64,000 bases of DNA from Blattamonas nauphoetae (GCA_033064195.1 JARBJD010000302.1:1-64000); one strand, 5' to 3'; shown: positions 48,944 through 63,422, counted from the first letter of the stretch. Numbers and translations are program-made. The notes: generated from the sequence alone by a model not told the origin.

Positions 48944-51900
48944 ATGACATTCTTGAGAGTACTCATTCTTGCCTGTACGTGGATATCAGCCGACTATCCA
49001 TCAACAACCCACGCTCATGTATATGTCTCACGTGATTTCGCTGCTTTCTTGGACAATCACTCGAACCAACAAAACAAACGGTCCTTATCTGGAACATCTT
49101 CAATCATGATCCCAAATGGTGTCTTTCATGCACAAGAAGTTCCTCTCCACTCTCGAAATGTGGATATATCAGGATCATCAACATCCATCTCTCACCGAAA
49201 TAGTGTCCACAATCTCGCCGAAGAAAACAAATCGCGACATCCAGACAACGAAAACTATCGCTCAAGAAAGCAACTTTCTGTGATGTTTGATGTGTGGAAC
49301 AGCACATGCCGACTTGATAATGTCAAGTTATTTGCGAACACACCAGACACTGCCGTGAGTTTGATCCACTCGTCGACATTTGTGATTTCTCGGAGTGAGA
49401 TCACGTCGAGCACTAACACATCTCCATTTGTGATTGGGGATTCGAGGATGGACTCCTCGGTGTCAGTGTCGATTATCTCGTGCAGCCATCGCTCATCATC
49501 GGAATCGTCGTCTCTGCTGCCTCTGGTGAGCGGACCACGATCCTCGTCATGTTCATCGCAAATGAGATCGAATGAAGAAGGACATGCGGACGCTTTTGGA
49601 GCTGGATCACTTTCGATAGTGGGAAGTGATTTGTCGATGAAATCGAAGCATTTGGTGATTGGAACCGGCCCACTTTTCGATTTCGGGAAATGTTTTGGAA
49701 ATGGTCTGACAGGAGTTGTTGGATGCTCTGTGTCTCTGTCGTCGTCTTCGCTGACAAACACGACGAGCACTCGCCTTCCTTCGACGTTCACAAGTTCGCT
49801 CTCGTTTGTGACGCAGCGACTGATTGGGGTATCAGTGTCGGACTCGACGAATCATCTTTGCGGAACAAGCGGGATGCGGATGGACTGGTCAGGATCGTCT
49901 CTGCTGTCGAACTGTTCGTTCTCCTCCTGCGTCACCACCAACGATGCTCCAGACCCAATTGCCGAACCTATTCCAGAACCCGGACAGGAAATCGATGAAA
50001 TCACACAAACCGAACGTATCTATCTTTTCCAAGCAATGGATAATGAAACAGAAGCCAATCAAATATGGATCCACTCCTGTCATTTTGCCGATATCCTTTA
50101 TTCTACGTATCCTTGTCATGGAGCCGCCATCTTCATCCAGTACAAGCGAGCTGATATTATCATCAAGACCTGTTCCTTCACGCGATGCCATGCAGCTCAC
50201 AGTTTGGGGGTCGGTGGAGCGGTCTACCTGTTGTATCCGTCGTCCAGCGATGCCAAACAATACTCGACCACACTCTTCAACTGCCAGTTCACGAACAACA
50301 CAGCTCAGTTCGGTGGACATCTCTGTCTTCAAGATTATGTTCCTGTGACAGTCGCGCAGTGCACGTTCGCGGAGTCAGGACCGAGAGTTGATCCGGACAC
50401 CGATCAGTATAGTTCAGTTCGCGTCACTTTGTCGGGCGACTGCCGCTTCGACAACTGCACACTCTCCGACAACGAGGGATTAAGCGTTGGAGGGATCGAA
50501 ATCCACCAATCTTCGTCAACGGGCAAGATCGTCCTGACGGATGTCCTATTCGCCAACAATTTGCGCACATCAGGCACACCCAGCAGACGTGTGACTGACT
50601 TCCTCTTCTATTTTGACACAGGCATCGAAAACAGTGAGTTCTTCGACTGCTTCTCAACATCAACACCAATCCATTGTGCGAGCCGATCCGCTGAGAAGAT
50701 CTATCCTGACTTGATCGGTCCATCAATCATCTCTGTCGACCAGACGATCCAGGAGAATGCGAATGGGGATGGATTCGAGGTTGTTCTGTCGTTTAACGGG
50801 GTGTTCACTGGATCAAGCAGGAAATACGATGTGACATTCGAAGATGCAGATGGAAGTGAGTTTGTGGCAAAGGCAATGTCGTTCTCGAAAACAGCAGGAA
50901 TAGCGACATTCGCACTCAACAATCCAAGCGTTTCTGGTCTCTCATCTTCAACCGTATATTCGATTGTGAAAGTGGAGAAGAGCGCCTCCGAAGCAGCAAG
51001 CAACGACTTCGTCGAAGGTGGAGTGACCGAGCCAGACTGGACGTGGTGGCATCACACTTTGGAAAGCCGAGCAGGCAACATGGTTGGAATGTCGTTCACA
51101 ACACCCGCAGGACCAACACTGACCAACATCAAAGCGGACCTGAATCCGTCGAACCTGAATGAAGGGAAAGTGTCGGTGACAATTAACAACATCTTGGCTG
51201 GATCGTACAATCTGGTTGTTTTCGATTCGTCGGATCCTCTGAAGACAGAAATCACGATTGGTCCGTTCTCATTCACAGCCTCAAACACAGAAACGACAAA
51301 GACACTCACAGTGGTGATTCATCCTTCACATGAGTTGTCGTATGGGAAAACGTACACAGTGAAGACGTTGTCGTCATCGACACTGATTGTTTCTCACACC
51401 GGACAGACATTGACGATGCCAGATGCGCCAGCTCGAATCAGTTTAGCGAATCCAACGCTGAGTGGAGTGAACGGGACGTCAGTGACACTTTCTCTGACGG
51501 GAGCAGCACTGCCTTGTGATTCCGATTTGACGATTGTTGTGAAAGAGATGGAGGGAGATGTGATCAAGGAAGGAGCCTCGGAAATCACTTTGACTGGAAC
51601 GATTGAAGGAACGAGTGGATCGACAGCGACGACATGCTCAGTGAGTGTGGAAATCTACAACAAAACTGAGACGCTTGAATATTCTCTGAGATACAAGATC
51701 ATCTCGCTGTCGATAGTTGGATTGAAGTGTATTGTTGATCCAACTGCGACATTCAAAGTTCCTGACTCTCCAGGTCGCATTGAAAACGTGGTTCGAACGA
51801 TTCTCGATGGTCTGAGGACGTCTGTGTCGGTAGTCGTGAAAGGAGTGAATCTCCCCTCATCCATCTCCACTGTCACTGTCATGCACCAGACTTCTCTGGT

Positions 51901-54783
51901 AAGCTCGACGTCGGTTGTTTGGAACTCTGAATCCCAGCTGACTGTCTCGTTCGGTGCTGGGCTAACCCAATCAACCTCAACACTTGCCTTCGGAGAACAG
52001 TATGAAATCAGCTCGGTCACGGCAGGATGACAGTGTACGTGAATCCTTCACTCGTCTTCTCCATCGCTTCTCTCCTCAAAACAGCGTCGTCCGACTTGCA
52101 TTCTGAGAATTATGATGTGATTGTTGTGTCTCTCGCTGGGAAAAGCATCCCACAATCAGCTCAGATCTCTATCACCATCGTCGAGGTTACTGAAGGCAAC
52201 ACTCAGACAGGAGAATCCTTCGAGATCGAAGGATTTTCGTCGCTCACCCAGGAGCAACTCTCTCATTCGCTCTCGAGCCCAATATCAACACAATTGCAGC
52301 ACGGAAAACGATATGAAATCACACAATGCGACATCACTAATCAGGAGACTGTGTTGGATGGCCGCGTCTTCTTTCGTGTTCCGTCTCCTCCGATTCTCAC
52401 AGGAGTTGGTTTCTCGTTCGCCACTTCGTCGAACACGACATTCCATCTGATTGTGGAAGGAACCGATCTTCCTGCAGGCGAGACGTTCGTCGTCTCGCTG
52501 GATGGCTTTGACGAAGAAATCGAAGTGACATTCGCAAACACAAATGAAGGCTCGTCAGCAGAACTGGCACTCGGATGGTCAAACACTCTCCAGTTCGACA
52601 CTGCGTATCCTCTCCTCTCTGTGATCCACAAAGACACGCCAACACTGTTGATTCACCCAGCTGATCTGACCCTGCTGACCCAACCTCGTCCGAATCCTCT
52701 GATTCTGTATGCAACAGACTCAGCGAATTCAGATCCGAAGTTCTGTGGAGCTGTGGATCGTCCGTGCTCGTCTGTGGATGTTGCATGGCTGATTGTGGAA
52801 ACATACTCAGCACAGCGAGTCTCGCTCGTTTTGATGAAGAAAGCACTTCTCGCCTCTCAACCGGTCATCGAATCTGGACAAGACTTCATCGTCAAAAACG
52901 ATCTTCTGCCTCCAACACTCGTGATCCCCTCGACTGTCTCTCTTGGTGACTCGGCTGGTCTTGTCTCCGTTGCTGGGACACTCGTTTTGAAGGAAGTGAA
53001 CATCGATGTTCAAATCGCAGCTCTGTCGTTCGTGTTGTTTGATGTGAAGGGTGGAGAACTTGAGATGGATTCTGTGCACATTTCAGGTGCTCCATCGTCG
53101 TCTGAGTTGGTGGATGGGATTGAAGGGTTGTGTTCGTGGGAAACAGGATTGATCAAACTGCACGATGCGATGATGGAGACACACTCGTGTGTGCTGTCGT
53201 CGATCGGGATGGGAGAGATTCGGATGGAGTCGAGCAATCTGTCGCTGATCTCGACGCAGATTCTGAGCAATGGAGCGCGATTCTCGTCATTCCCATCAGC
53301 TCAACAAGATGTGATGTGCAAATCAGGAAACATCTCGATTCTTCCCAACTCGTCAGACACGACGGACGACCATTGGATCTCATCAACTTCAGACTGTTCA
53401 GTTGTTCTGAATGGAAGTGAAGTGAAATCGCCTAATTTTGTTCCTTCCCTTGACGTGAAGAATTGCAGAAGCACACTCTCGAAGAAGAAAGACTCGTTCT
53501 CTGTTTCGATTGTTGGTTTGAAATTGATTCCGTGTGATCTGAAACTGGAAGTGTCTGATTCGTCTTCATCATCTTTTCAATCATCGAAAATGAACACTGA
53601 TCCAGTTGTGATTGATCTCTCGTTTTCCTCAGTTGAATCGTGGAACGAAACTGACATCGCTCTGTCCGTTCCTTCATCTTCTCTCCCCTCCCTCTCGTCT
53701 AATGTGAAATGGACAGCATGGATTGTGTTTGGGAAAGATCAGCACACCGACTCGTTCACCTTCCTTGAATCACTCAAGGATCGGAAAGCTCAAGCCCTTC
53801 AACAATCTCTCCCCTGGCTGATTCCAGTCATTATCGGTTCCGCTGTGCTCCTTCTCGCCATCGTCGTTGTCGTCATCGTGTTGATCTGCCGTCGAAGAAA
53901 GGCAGCCAAATCAGATTCTGAGAAGCTGTTGAGCAAACAAGAATTGAACGAAGTGGATGAAGTCAAAATGGAAGTTGAAATGCCGCCTTATCACACGACC
54001 AACGGAGTCATCGCTCACAAATTGGACGACCCTCAAACAGTTTTCCCTTCTGATGAGATCAAATACACATTTGCTGGATTTAATGAACCTCAAGCTCGAC
54101 AAATTGAAATCCCAGTTGAGGCGATCCAATGTGAAGGACAGTTCGCAGTGGTGACAGTGGATGGTCAGGACACACTTTACAATCGGATCCACAAGGGAGA
54201 TGGAGTGGGAGAGGGGAAGAGGAGAGAGATTGAGAGGAAGATTGTTCGAGGAATGCTGAAGATGGTTGAGAAGCACAATCTGGAATCGGGGACTCGAATC
54301 TCTCCTCACTGGATTCTTCTGAACCGAAACGACTCTGTGTTCATTCGAGTTGAATCGGGGCTGGAGAAGAAAGAAGACCAAGAGAAACGATCACTTCCGT
54401 CAAACTCTCATCCATCTCTGAGTCGTTCAGGAGTGAAAGATGGGATTGAAGAGATTCGTTGGCGAGCACCAGAACAAGGAGAGAAAGAGGGAGAAATGAA
54501 GGAAGGAGTAGAAGCGTCGAAAGTGATGGTTTTTCGGCTTGGCCTGATCGTTTGGGAGATTGAGACAGGTCTTGTTCCGTTTGGAGAACTGGATGCAGTG
54601 AATGCTCATCGGAACTTGGGAGCTGGGATTGGTCTGCCTCTTCAAAAGGTGTCGGACGGATCGATGCGAGAATTGATTGAAGGATGTCTTCAGATTGATG
54701 CTGACCAGCGAATCACACTCCAACAAGTCCTCTAGACACTCGATGAAGTCCCTGCACAGAAGGAAATTTTAGAACTGAAATAA
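48944..54783 (+). pseudogene. beta-helix/pseudokinase membrane protein, gene 2 (frameshifted)
   Basis: Begins with a signal peptide (MTFLRVLILACTWISA), then a beta-helix region (SSTFVISRSEITSSTNTSPF, CSFTRCHAAHSLGVGGAVYL), then several ~100-aa beta-sandwich repeats (FTGSSRKYDVTFEDADGSEF, SYGKTYTVKTLSSSTL), one membrane helix (LIPVIIGSAVLLLAIVVVVI, near 53820-53880), RRRK, and a kinase-like end (RWRAPEQGEK, LGLIVWEIETGLVPFGELDA) whose HRD-type loop reads ISPHWILLN. One base is missing near 52025 relative to gene 3 (SVSAGSTVYV there), splitting it into 48944-52030 and 52027-54735; a TAG at 54733-54735 cuts the last 16 residues. About 1,947 codons otherwise. A surface receptor-like role is inferred. 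Confidence 0.75.
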
Positions 54784-55645
54784 TCTCTTCATGCAGATGT
54801 AACAATTCTCACCGAACCAGTCATCCACATCTCAAATCACCTCATTTCCTCTTTGTTCATATCATGAATCGCTCGAGAAGAAGTTCAGCGACATGTCTCC
54901 CTGCTTAATCTTCAGCCCACTCCTCCTTGGAGACATCAAGAGAACACGTCACCTCTTCTCTCTGTCTCTCTCTCTCACACACCTCGGCACATCTCTTTCA
55001 TCTGTTGATCATCACTTCACTGCTCGGCATCTTCCAACATCATCTTGTTGATCATTCGCTTTCTTCATTTCATCAACTGGATTCATCAAACATCGTCATG
55101 TTGGTGTTTTTTACCTTCTTTCCATTCTGCCTAGCTCATACCGTCATGTTCTTCATTCACGCTCTTGAGTCCATACTGCGCGACATTCTTTTGTTTTCTC
55201 CGTCACTCTCTCCAGTAATCACTGCTCAACGGACGCTTTTATCTTTATCAATTCACTTTTTTGTTTCTCTATATCACTCTATCTTCCTCTTTTCGTTCTT
55301 GATTTATTTCATTGTCTTGAGCTCTGTGTTCTCGATCAGAATCAGCCCACGTGTGCCTCTCTCTGAGGATTGGAGAGGACGTGTTCTTCATCCATGTCTT
55401 GTTCTGGACAAATGGTCTGGAGTCTTAATTGGCTGATTGTGATTGGGAGCTCATCCTGTCATTTCACACTTCCCTCCCAAGACTCCAAAATCACATCATT
55501 TCTTCTGATGTTTCTTTGATTTCTTCGCTGGAAGACGCTGTATGTATTGAATGCTCAGAGGAAAGAAAAATGTGGACATCACTTTCACGATAAACTTCCC
55601 TCTCTCGAGACAAGTTTGAAGATGCACTGTTTTGAGAATCATGAT
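54784..55645. other. spacer between tandem genes 2 and 3
   Basis: T/C-rich, no gene. The block near 55330-55440 (ATCAGAATCAGCCCACGTGT, then TCTGAGGATTGGAGAGGACG) recurs near 62190-62290, showing that the duplication includes 3' flanks. Confidence 0.6.
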
Positions 55646-55665
55646 GATCAAGCCATAGTTTGATC
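55646..55665 (+). promoter_or_regulatory. short palindrome before gene 3
   Basis: Identical GATCAA...TTGATC block 10 bases before ATG 55676, as for gene 2. Confidence 0.3.
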
Positions 55666-55675
55666 TCACAAGAAA

Positions 55676-58600
55676 ATGACATTCTTGAGAGTGCTTCTTC
55701 TTGCCATTCCGTGGATATCAGCCGACTATCTCTCAACAATCCACCCTCAGGTTGATGTCTCACGGGATTTTGAAGCTTTCTTGGAAGTTCTTTCGAACAA
55801 TCCAAACCGTCACGTGTTATCTGCTGTATCAACTGTGGTTGTCCCAAATGGCACCTATCATGGACATGACATCCACATCCACTCTCAAAATGTGGATATA
55901 TCAGGATTGTCGTCGACGATCTCTCACCGATATAGTCTCCACAATCTCACTGAAGAAAACGAATCACAACATCAAACCAACGAGGAATATCGCTCTACAA
56001 AGGAACTTTCTGTGATGTTTGATGTGTGGAACAGCACATGCCGACTTGATAATCTGCGATTATTTGCGAACACGCCAGACACAGCCGTGAGTTTGATCCG
56101 CTCGTCGACATTTGTGGTTTCTCGGAGTGAGATCACGTCGAGCACTAACACGTCTCCTTTTGTGATTGGGGATTCGGGGATGGAATCATCAGTGTCTGTA
56201 TCGATTCTCTCGTGCAGCCATCACTCATCATCCGAATCGTCGTCTCTGCTGCCTCTGGTGAGCGTGCCACGATCATTGTCGTGTTTATCGCGGATGGGAT
56301 CGAATAAAGAAGGACATGCGGACACTTTTGGAGTTGGATCGCTTTCGATAGTTGGAAGTGGTTTGAAGATGAACTCGAAGCATTTGGTGATTGGAACAGG
56401 CCCGCTTTTTGATTTCGGGAAATGTTTTGGGAATGGTCTGACTGGAGTTGTTGGATGCTCTGTGTCTCTGTCGTCGTCTTCGCTGACAAACACGACGAGC
56501 ACTCGCCTTCCTTCGACCTTCCCTCGTTCGTGCTCGTCTCTGACGCAGCGACTGATTGGAGTGTCAGTGTCGGAATCGACGAATCATCTCTGCGGGACAA
56601 GCGGAGTGTCGTTGGACTGGTCAGGATCGTCTCTGCTGTCGAACTGTTCGTTCTCTTCCTGCGTCACCAACGCTGCTCCTAAACCAATCACCGAACCGAC
56701 GCCAGAACCCGGACAGGCAAGATCTGAAATCAGGCAAACATCCCGCCTTTCTCTTACCCAAGGTTTAGATGATGAAACTGTGTCGAATCCCGTGTGGATC
56801 ACGTCCTGTCATTTTGCCGATCTTTCAGTTGCTGAGTTTCCCTTTGATGGAGGTGCTATCTGGATTCGGTACCTCCGAGCTGATATTGTTATAATGGACT
56901 GTACCTTCACGGGATGCAGTGCAACATCCAATTATGCGCATGCAGGGGCCGTCTACGTCCTTTATTCCGCAACTTCAAACGGTGACCATGTCTTCTCAAC
57001 CACGCTCTTCAACTGCCAGTTCACGAACAACTCGGCCATGGTCGGTGGACATCTCAGTACTCAGGGTTGCGGTCTTGTGACGATCGCACAGTGTACGTTC
57101 GCAGAGTCCGTATCGAGAGTTGACTTAGCATCCCCTCAATGGAGCTCCGTACGCGTCTCTCATTCGGCCGACTGCCGCTTCGATGACTGCACACTCTCCG
57201 ACAACTAGGGTTCGGAAACAGGAGCGCTCGAAATCCTTCAAACTCGGTCGACAGACAAGATCGTTCTGACGGATGTCCTCTTCGACGAGAATGTGTGCAC
57301 AGCAGACGAGCCCCGCCAACGTGTGACAGATTGCGTGTTCTATCAAACCACAGCCATGGCAAACAACGAGTTCTTCGACTGCTTCTCAACATCTGCCCAG
57401 CCACATTGTGGGACACGGTACGCTTATCAACTTTTCCCTGGCTTGATTGGTCCATCGATCACCTCTGTCGGCCGGACGATCCAAGGGAATGAGAATGGGG
57501 ATGGATTTGAGGTTGTTCTGTCGTTTGATGGGGTGTTCACCGGATCGAGCAGGAAATACGATGTGACACTGAAACCTACAGTTGGAAGTGAGTTTGTGGC
57601 AAAGGCAGTGTCGTTCTCGAAAACAGCAGGAATAGCAACATTCGCCCTCAGCAATCCAACCATTTTTAGTCTCTCACCTTTTACAACATTATCGATTGTG
57701 AAAGTGGAACGAAGTGCCTCCGAAGAAACTAACAACGAGTTGGTTTATGAAGAAGAGACAGAACCAGACTGGCCATGGTGGCACCACACCATCTCAAGCC
57801 GAGCAGACAACATGGTTGGAATGTCGTTCACAATTCCAACAGGACCGACACTGACCAACTTCAAAGCGGATCTGAATCCGTCAAATTTCAACGAAGCCGT
57901 TGTTCAGCTGACAGTCTCGCAGATTTCAACAGGTTCGTTCACGCTGGTTGTGCTCGATTTGTTAGATCCTTTACAGACAGAAATCACGATTGGTCCATTT
58001 TCGTTCTCTTCTTCATCGACAGAAACGACATCATCGCACACAGTGTTGATTCATGGATCAGATGAGTTGTCGTTTGGGAAGATGTACACCGTGAAGATGC
58101 TCTCATCACCGACATTGATTGTGTATCACAGTTATCCGGTGATGAGGATACCAGATGCGCCTCCTCGACTCAGCGAAGCGACACCAACACTGACTGGGTT
58201 GAACAAGACATTTGTGACGCTTTCTCTGTCCGGAGCAGCACTGCCTGGGGCGACAGATTTCGAGATTGTTGTGAAAGAGATGGAGGGAGATTCGGTAAAG
58301 GAAGGAGCTTCAGGAATCACTTTGACTGGAACGATTGGAGGAACGAGTGGATCGACTTCGACGACATGCACAGTGAGTGAGGAAATCTACAAGAAAACAG
58401 GGACACTTGAGTATTCTCTGAAATACAAGATTGTCTCACTGTCGATAGTTGGATTGAAGTGTATTGTTGATCCGACAGCGTTATTCGAAGTTCCCGACTC
58501 GCCTGGTCGTGTTGAAGGAACTGAAGAGCCATTGTTGGATGATTTAAAGACGACAGTGTCGGTAGTCGTGAAAGGAGTGAATTTCCCCTCATCCATCTCC

Positions 58601-61516
58601 ACTGTCACAGTCAGACACGATGCATCCGTGATCAGCTCGACCTCAGTTGTTTGGAACTCTGAATCTCAGTTGACTGTCTCGTTCGGTGCAGGGCCAACAC
58701 AATCAACCTCAACACTTGCCTTCGGAGAACAATATGAAATCAGCTCGGTCTCAGCAGGATCGACAGTGTACGTGAATCCTTCGCTCGTCTTCTCCATCGC
58801 TTCTCTCCTCCGATCGGCATCTGCATCGCTGAACCTGTCCGACTTTGATGAAGTGTTTCTCAGCCTCACTGCATTTGGAGTCCCATCGTCGACACCGATC
58901 ACGCTGACCATCGTCGAGGTTGGTGAAGATGACACTCCCACAAACTCGCCATTCACACTCACAGGAACTCCTTCGACAAAAGGAGACTCAACCCACATTC
59001 TACAGACTCGAGTTGAAACGGCGAAACTCCAACACAGAAGTCGATTCGAGATTGTTCAATGCGACGTCACTGGCCGAGTGACTGTCTTGAATGGCCGCGT
59101 CTTCTTTCATGTTCCGCCGCCTCCAACACTCACGGGAGTTGATTTCTCGTTCGCCACAAAGTCCAACACGACATTCCATCTGATTCTGAAAGGAACCGAT
59201 CTTCCTGTTGGCGAGACATTCCTGGTATTGCTTGATGGCTTTGACGAAGAAATCGAAGTGACATTCACAACCACAAATGAAGGCTCGTCGACTGAACTGG
59301 CACTCGGATGGTCAGACACTCTCCACTTCGACACTGCTTATCCTCTCATCTCAGTGATCCGAAAAAGCGATTCGTCCATCTCGATCCCATCAACGCATCT
59401 GACACTTCAAACAAAACCTTATCCGAATCCTCTGATTCTGTATGCGACAGATTCCTCGAATTCAGATCCGAAGTTCTGTGGAGCTGTGGATCGTCCGTGC
59501 TCGTCTGTTGATGTTGCTTGGGTGATTGTGGAAGCATACTCAGCACAGCGAGTCTCGCTTGTTTTGATGAAGAAAGCACTTCTCGCCTCTCAAATGGTCA
59601 TCCAATCTGGTCAAGACGTCATCGTCAAAAACGATCTTCTGCCTCCGACACTCGTCATCCCCTCGACTGCCTCTCTGGGAGACTCGGTTGGTCTAGTCTC
59701 TGTCCTGGGCACTCTCCTGTTGGAGAAAGTGAACATCGATGTCCAAATCATCGCTCTGTCGTTTGTGTTGTTTGATGTGTCGAATGGAGAGCTGGTGATG
59801 GATGCTGTGCACATTTCAGGTGTTCCATCTTCGTCTGATGTGGTGGATGGGATTGAGGGGCTGTGTTCGTGGGAGACCGGACTGATCAAACTGCATGATG
59901 CTGATATGGAGACTCACTCGTGTGAGTTCTAATCGATTGGGATGGGCGAGATCTGGATAGAATCGAGTAATCTGTCGCTGATCTCGACGCAGATTCTGAG
60001 CAATGGAGCGCGATTCTCGTCATTTCCATCAGCTCAACAAGATGTGATGTGCAAATCTGGAAACATTTCGATTCATCCCAACTCATCAGATTCGACGGAA
60101 GATCGGTGGATCTCATCAACTTCAGAGTGTTCCGTGACTCTGAATCGAAGCGAACTGAAATCGCCTCATTTTGTTCCTTCGCTTGACGTGAAGAATTGCA
60201 GAAGCACACTCTCGAAGAAGAAAGACTCGTTCTCTGTTTCGATTGTTGGATTGAAGTTGATTCCGTGTGATCTGAAACTGGAAGTATCTGAATCGTCAAC
60301 ATCGTCGTCTCAATCATCGAAATCGAACAAAGACCCAGTTGTGCTTCCTCTCTCGTTTTCATCAGTTGAATCGTGGAACGAAACTAACATCACTCTGTCC
60401 GTCCCTTCATCTTCTCTCTCCTCCCTCTCGTCTGATGAGAAGTGGACAGCTCGGATTGTGTTTGGGAAAGATCAGCACACCGACTCGTTCACCTTCCTCG
60501 AATCACTCAAGAATCGGAAAGCTCAAGCCCTTCAACAATCTCTCCCCTGGCTGATTCCTGTGATAATCTGTTCAGCTCTGCTCCTTCTCGCCATCGTCAT
60601 TGTCGTCATCGTTCTAATCTGCCGTCGAAGAAAGGCAGCCAAATCAGATTCTGAGAAACTGCTTGACAAACAAGAATTGAACGAAGTGGATGAAGTCAAA
60701 ATGGAAGTTGAAGTGCCGCCTTATCACACAACCAACGGAGTCATCGCTCACAAGTTGGACGACCCACAAACAGTCATGCCTTCGAATGAGATGGAGGTCA
60801 CACGAGCCGAATTCGGTGCCAAAAACGCTGGACTGCGTGGATCTCCCGTTGAAGCAATCCACTGTGAAAGGCAGTTCGCAGTGGTGACAGTGGATGGTCA
60901 GGACACGCTTTACAATCGGATCCACAAGGGAGATGGAGTGGGAGAGGGGAAGAGGAGAGAGATTGAGAGGAAGATCGTTCGAGGAATGCTGAAGATGGTT
61001 GAGAAGCACAATCTGGAATCGGGGACTCGAATCTCTCCTCACTGGATTCTTCTGAACCGAAACGACTCTGTGTTCATTTGAGTTGAATCGGGGCTGGAGA
61101 AGAAAGAAGACCAAGAGAAACGATCACTTCCGTCAAACTCTCATCCATCTCTGAGTCGTTCAGGAGTGAAAGATGGGATTGAAGAGATTCGTTGGCGAGC
61201 GCCAGAACAAGGAGAGAAAGAGGGAGAAATGAAGGAAGGAGTGGAAGCGTCGAAAGTGATGGTTTTTCGGCTTGGCCTGATCTTGTGGGAAATTGAGACA
61301 GGTCTTGTTCCGTTTGGAGAACTGGATGCAGTGAATGCTCATCGGAACTTGGGAGCTGGGATTGGTCTGCCTCTTCACAAGGTGTCAGACGGATCAATGC
61401 GAGAATTGATTGAAGGATGTCTTCAGATTGATGCTGACCAGCGAATCACACTCCAACAAGTTCTCTCCAAACTCGATGAAATACCGACACTGAACGAGAT
61501 TCAAGAACTGAAATAG
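55676..61516 (+). pseudogene. beta-helix/pseudokinase membrane protein, gene 3 (three in-frame stops)
   Basis: Tandem duplicate of gene 2 with the same layout: signal peptide MTFLRVLLLAIPWISA, beta-helix, beta-sandwich repeats, membrane helix (LIPVIICSALLLLAIVIVVI, near 60555-60615), pseudokinase end, and a full C-terminus (SKLDEIPTLNEIQELK). The whole 1,947-codon frame is continuous except for TAG 57206-57208 (gene 2 has GAG), TAA 59930-59932 (gene 2 has TCG) and TGA 61079-61081 (gene 2 has CGA). No frameshift was needed to follow it. Each stop replaces a different amino acid codon, so this is early decay or assembly error rather than an altered code. Confidence 0.75.
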
Positions 61517-62450
61517 TCACTTCATACAAATGTCACAAGACTCTCCTAATTGATCCTCCCATCTTTCAAATCACCTCATTTCTTCTTTGTTCACCTCATG
61601 CATAATTGCAGCCACATCTCTTCTCGTCACCCGGCTTCTTACACGTCATCCATCACTCATTGAATCGGTCGCGTAGAAGTTCAGCACACCTTACGCACTC
61701 ACACACGTATCTCCTCATTTTCGTTTTCCACCTGGAAGCGACTCTGTGGACGATGATACCACAATGGAATGGAAACATGATAACAAGAGCCAACTCTTCG
61801 CCCCTGTCAACCGTGGAGACAAAGAGAGAACACGTCACATCATCTCTCTGTCTCTCTCACACACCACGTCACTTCTGTATATCTATCGATCATCATTCCA
61901 CCTATCGGCATCATACAACATCGTCTTCGTCATTCACCGCCATATTCCAGTCACGTCGTCTTGTTCATTCACTTTTTTCGGTCGTCATTGCTTCAACAAC
62001 CACATTTAGCTCTTCTTCATTCCATCCAGCCTTGCTCATGTCATGTTCTTCATTCACTCTCGACAGTGATCACTGCTTTAACCACCATCTTTCCTTCCTC
62101 ATTTCGATTTCTTGTTTCTCTTTATCACTCTTTCTTCCTCTTCTCTGATTTACTTTGTTTTGTTGTCTTGTGTTAGGTATTCTGCTCGATCAGAATCAGC
62201 CCACGTGTGCCTCTCTCTCTGAGGATTGGAGAGGACGTGTTCTTCATCCATCTCTTGTTCTGGACAAATGGTCCGGATTTTTCATTGGCTGATTGTGATT
62301 GGGAACTCATCCTGTCATTTCACTCTTCCTTCCCAAGCATCCGAAGTCACATCATTTCTGCTGTTGTTCCTTTGATTTCTTTACTGGAAGACGCTGTATG
62401 AAGAGTGTAAAAGAAGAACTCAATCATTCTGAAGTGAAAAGAAACGAATA
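61517..62450. other. 3' flank of gene 3, duplicated spacer
   Basis: No gene. Repeats the 54784-55560 spacer with divergence, including the CAGCCCACGTGTGCCTCTCT block. Confidence 0.6.
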
Positions 62451-62479
62451 GTTGGAGATCTTCAGAAAAAATCCCAAAT

Positions 62480-62710
62480 CACAACGAAAATTTTAAGAGC
62501 AGTTCATTCGCCAATCTGAAACAACAAAACGACATCAAACACAAAACAGGAATCAAGGTAAAGAAACACGATACCGTTCAAGGAGATCGTCGTTGTAGAT
62601 CTCGGCCGAGGAATCCATTTCACCAAACATATAACCCATCGATTCTGCCAACGTCTGGGAAACAGCCAAAACAGAAAACGTCGAATAAAGATACGAAAAC
62701 AATCCAATCA
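62480..62710 (-). CDS. possible host gene fragment
   Basis: Minus strand reads VLAVSQTLAESMGYMFGEMD then SSAEIYNDDLLER, followed by a candidate GT...TTTGTTGTTTCAG intron and LANELLLKFS. Helical, no family recognised. Boundaries are not defined; short and uncertain. Confidence 0.3.
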
Positions 62711-63021
62711 CAACTCAAAACCTAAAAGAATGCAAAATCATCATCTAAAATTGTCCATCTCATCCAAACCTGTCCTGTCCCTGTCGGTACTTCCCGCGGT
62801 CGATTATGTGAAGGGATGTGTTCCACGATCATTCGTATGGGTGAGTGGTTGAGCCAGCTGTTGATTCTGTGAATCCAACCTCCAACATTCGTGAAAGTAG
62901 TTCTGAATCAGAAAGCGACGAGTCGAGAGGTTTTGATGATGATGATCAGAATGAAAAAGATGAAGTTAAATCGTCCTACGATGAATGAAGAGATGCGATC
63001 TCGTAAAATAATGACTCACAT

Positions 63022-63420
63022 CAGTCATTCCGGCTTCCGGTATTTGGTTCTCATTTTTTTCAAAGAAAGGGTTGATCTCAATTTGTCCGCGAATTTTAGA
63101 AAAATAAACAATTAGAGCAGTGAGTGACATTGATATGATCACACGAGATGGTTGTTTGTTCCTCAATTTCAATTTCTTCCTGCTGAAGACGGTGTGGAGA
63201 CTGGTCAACCGGACTCAAGTTGAAATTATGGATTGAACTCAATCTGAACTCATTAACGATTGCTTTATTTTCATTTTAGCATCACTTGTTCAATAATTAC
63301 TGGCCTTTCCTGCTGTTTGATTGAAGAATGATAAATAGAAATGGAATTGAAAGCTCGTTCTCATTGATCACCCCTTTCTTGTTTTTTTTAAGAACCAAAT
63401 ACCGGAAGCCGGAATGACTG
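63022..63420. mobile_element. MITE-like element with 30-bp inverted ends
   Basis: CAGTCATTCCGGCTTCCGGT then ATTTGGTTCT at the left is exactly inverted at the right end (…ACCGGAAGCCGGAATGACTG). AT lies on both sides (63020-63021 and 63421-63422). 399 bp, no gene. CAGT ends recall Tc1/mariner-type elements. Confidence 0.55.
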
Positions 63421-63422
63421 AT

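Noticed and set aside
57206-61081. Altered genetic code reading stops in gene 3
   Set aside because: All three stop types occur, opposite Glu, Ser and Arg codons in gene 2, and normal stops end other genes.
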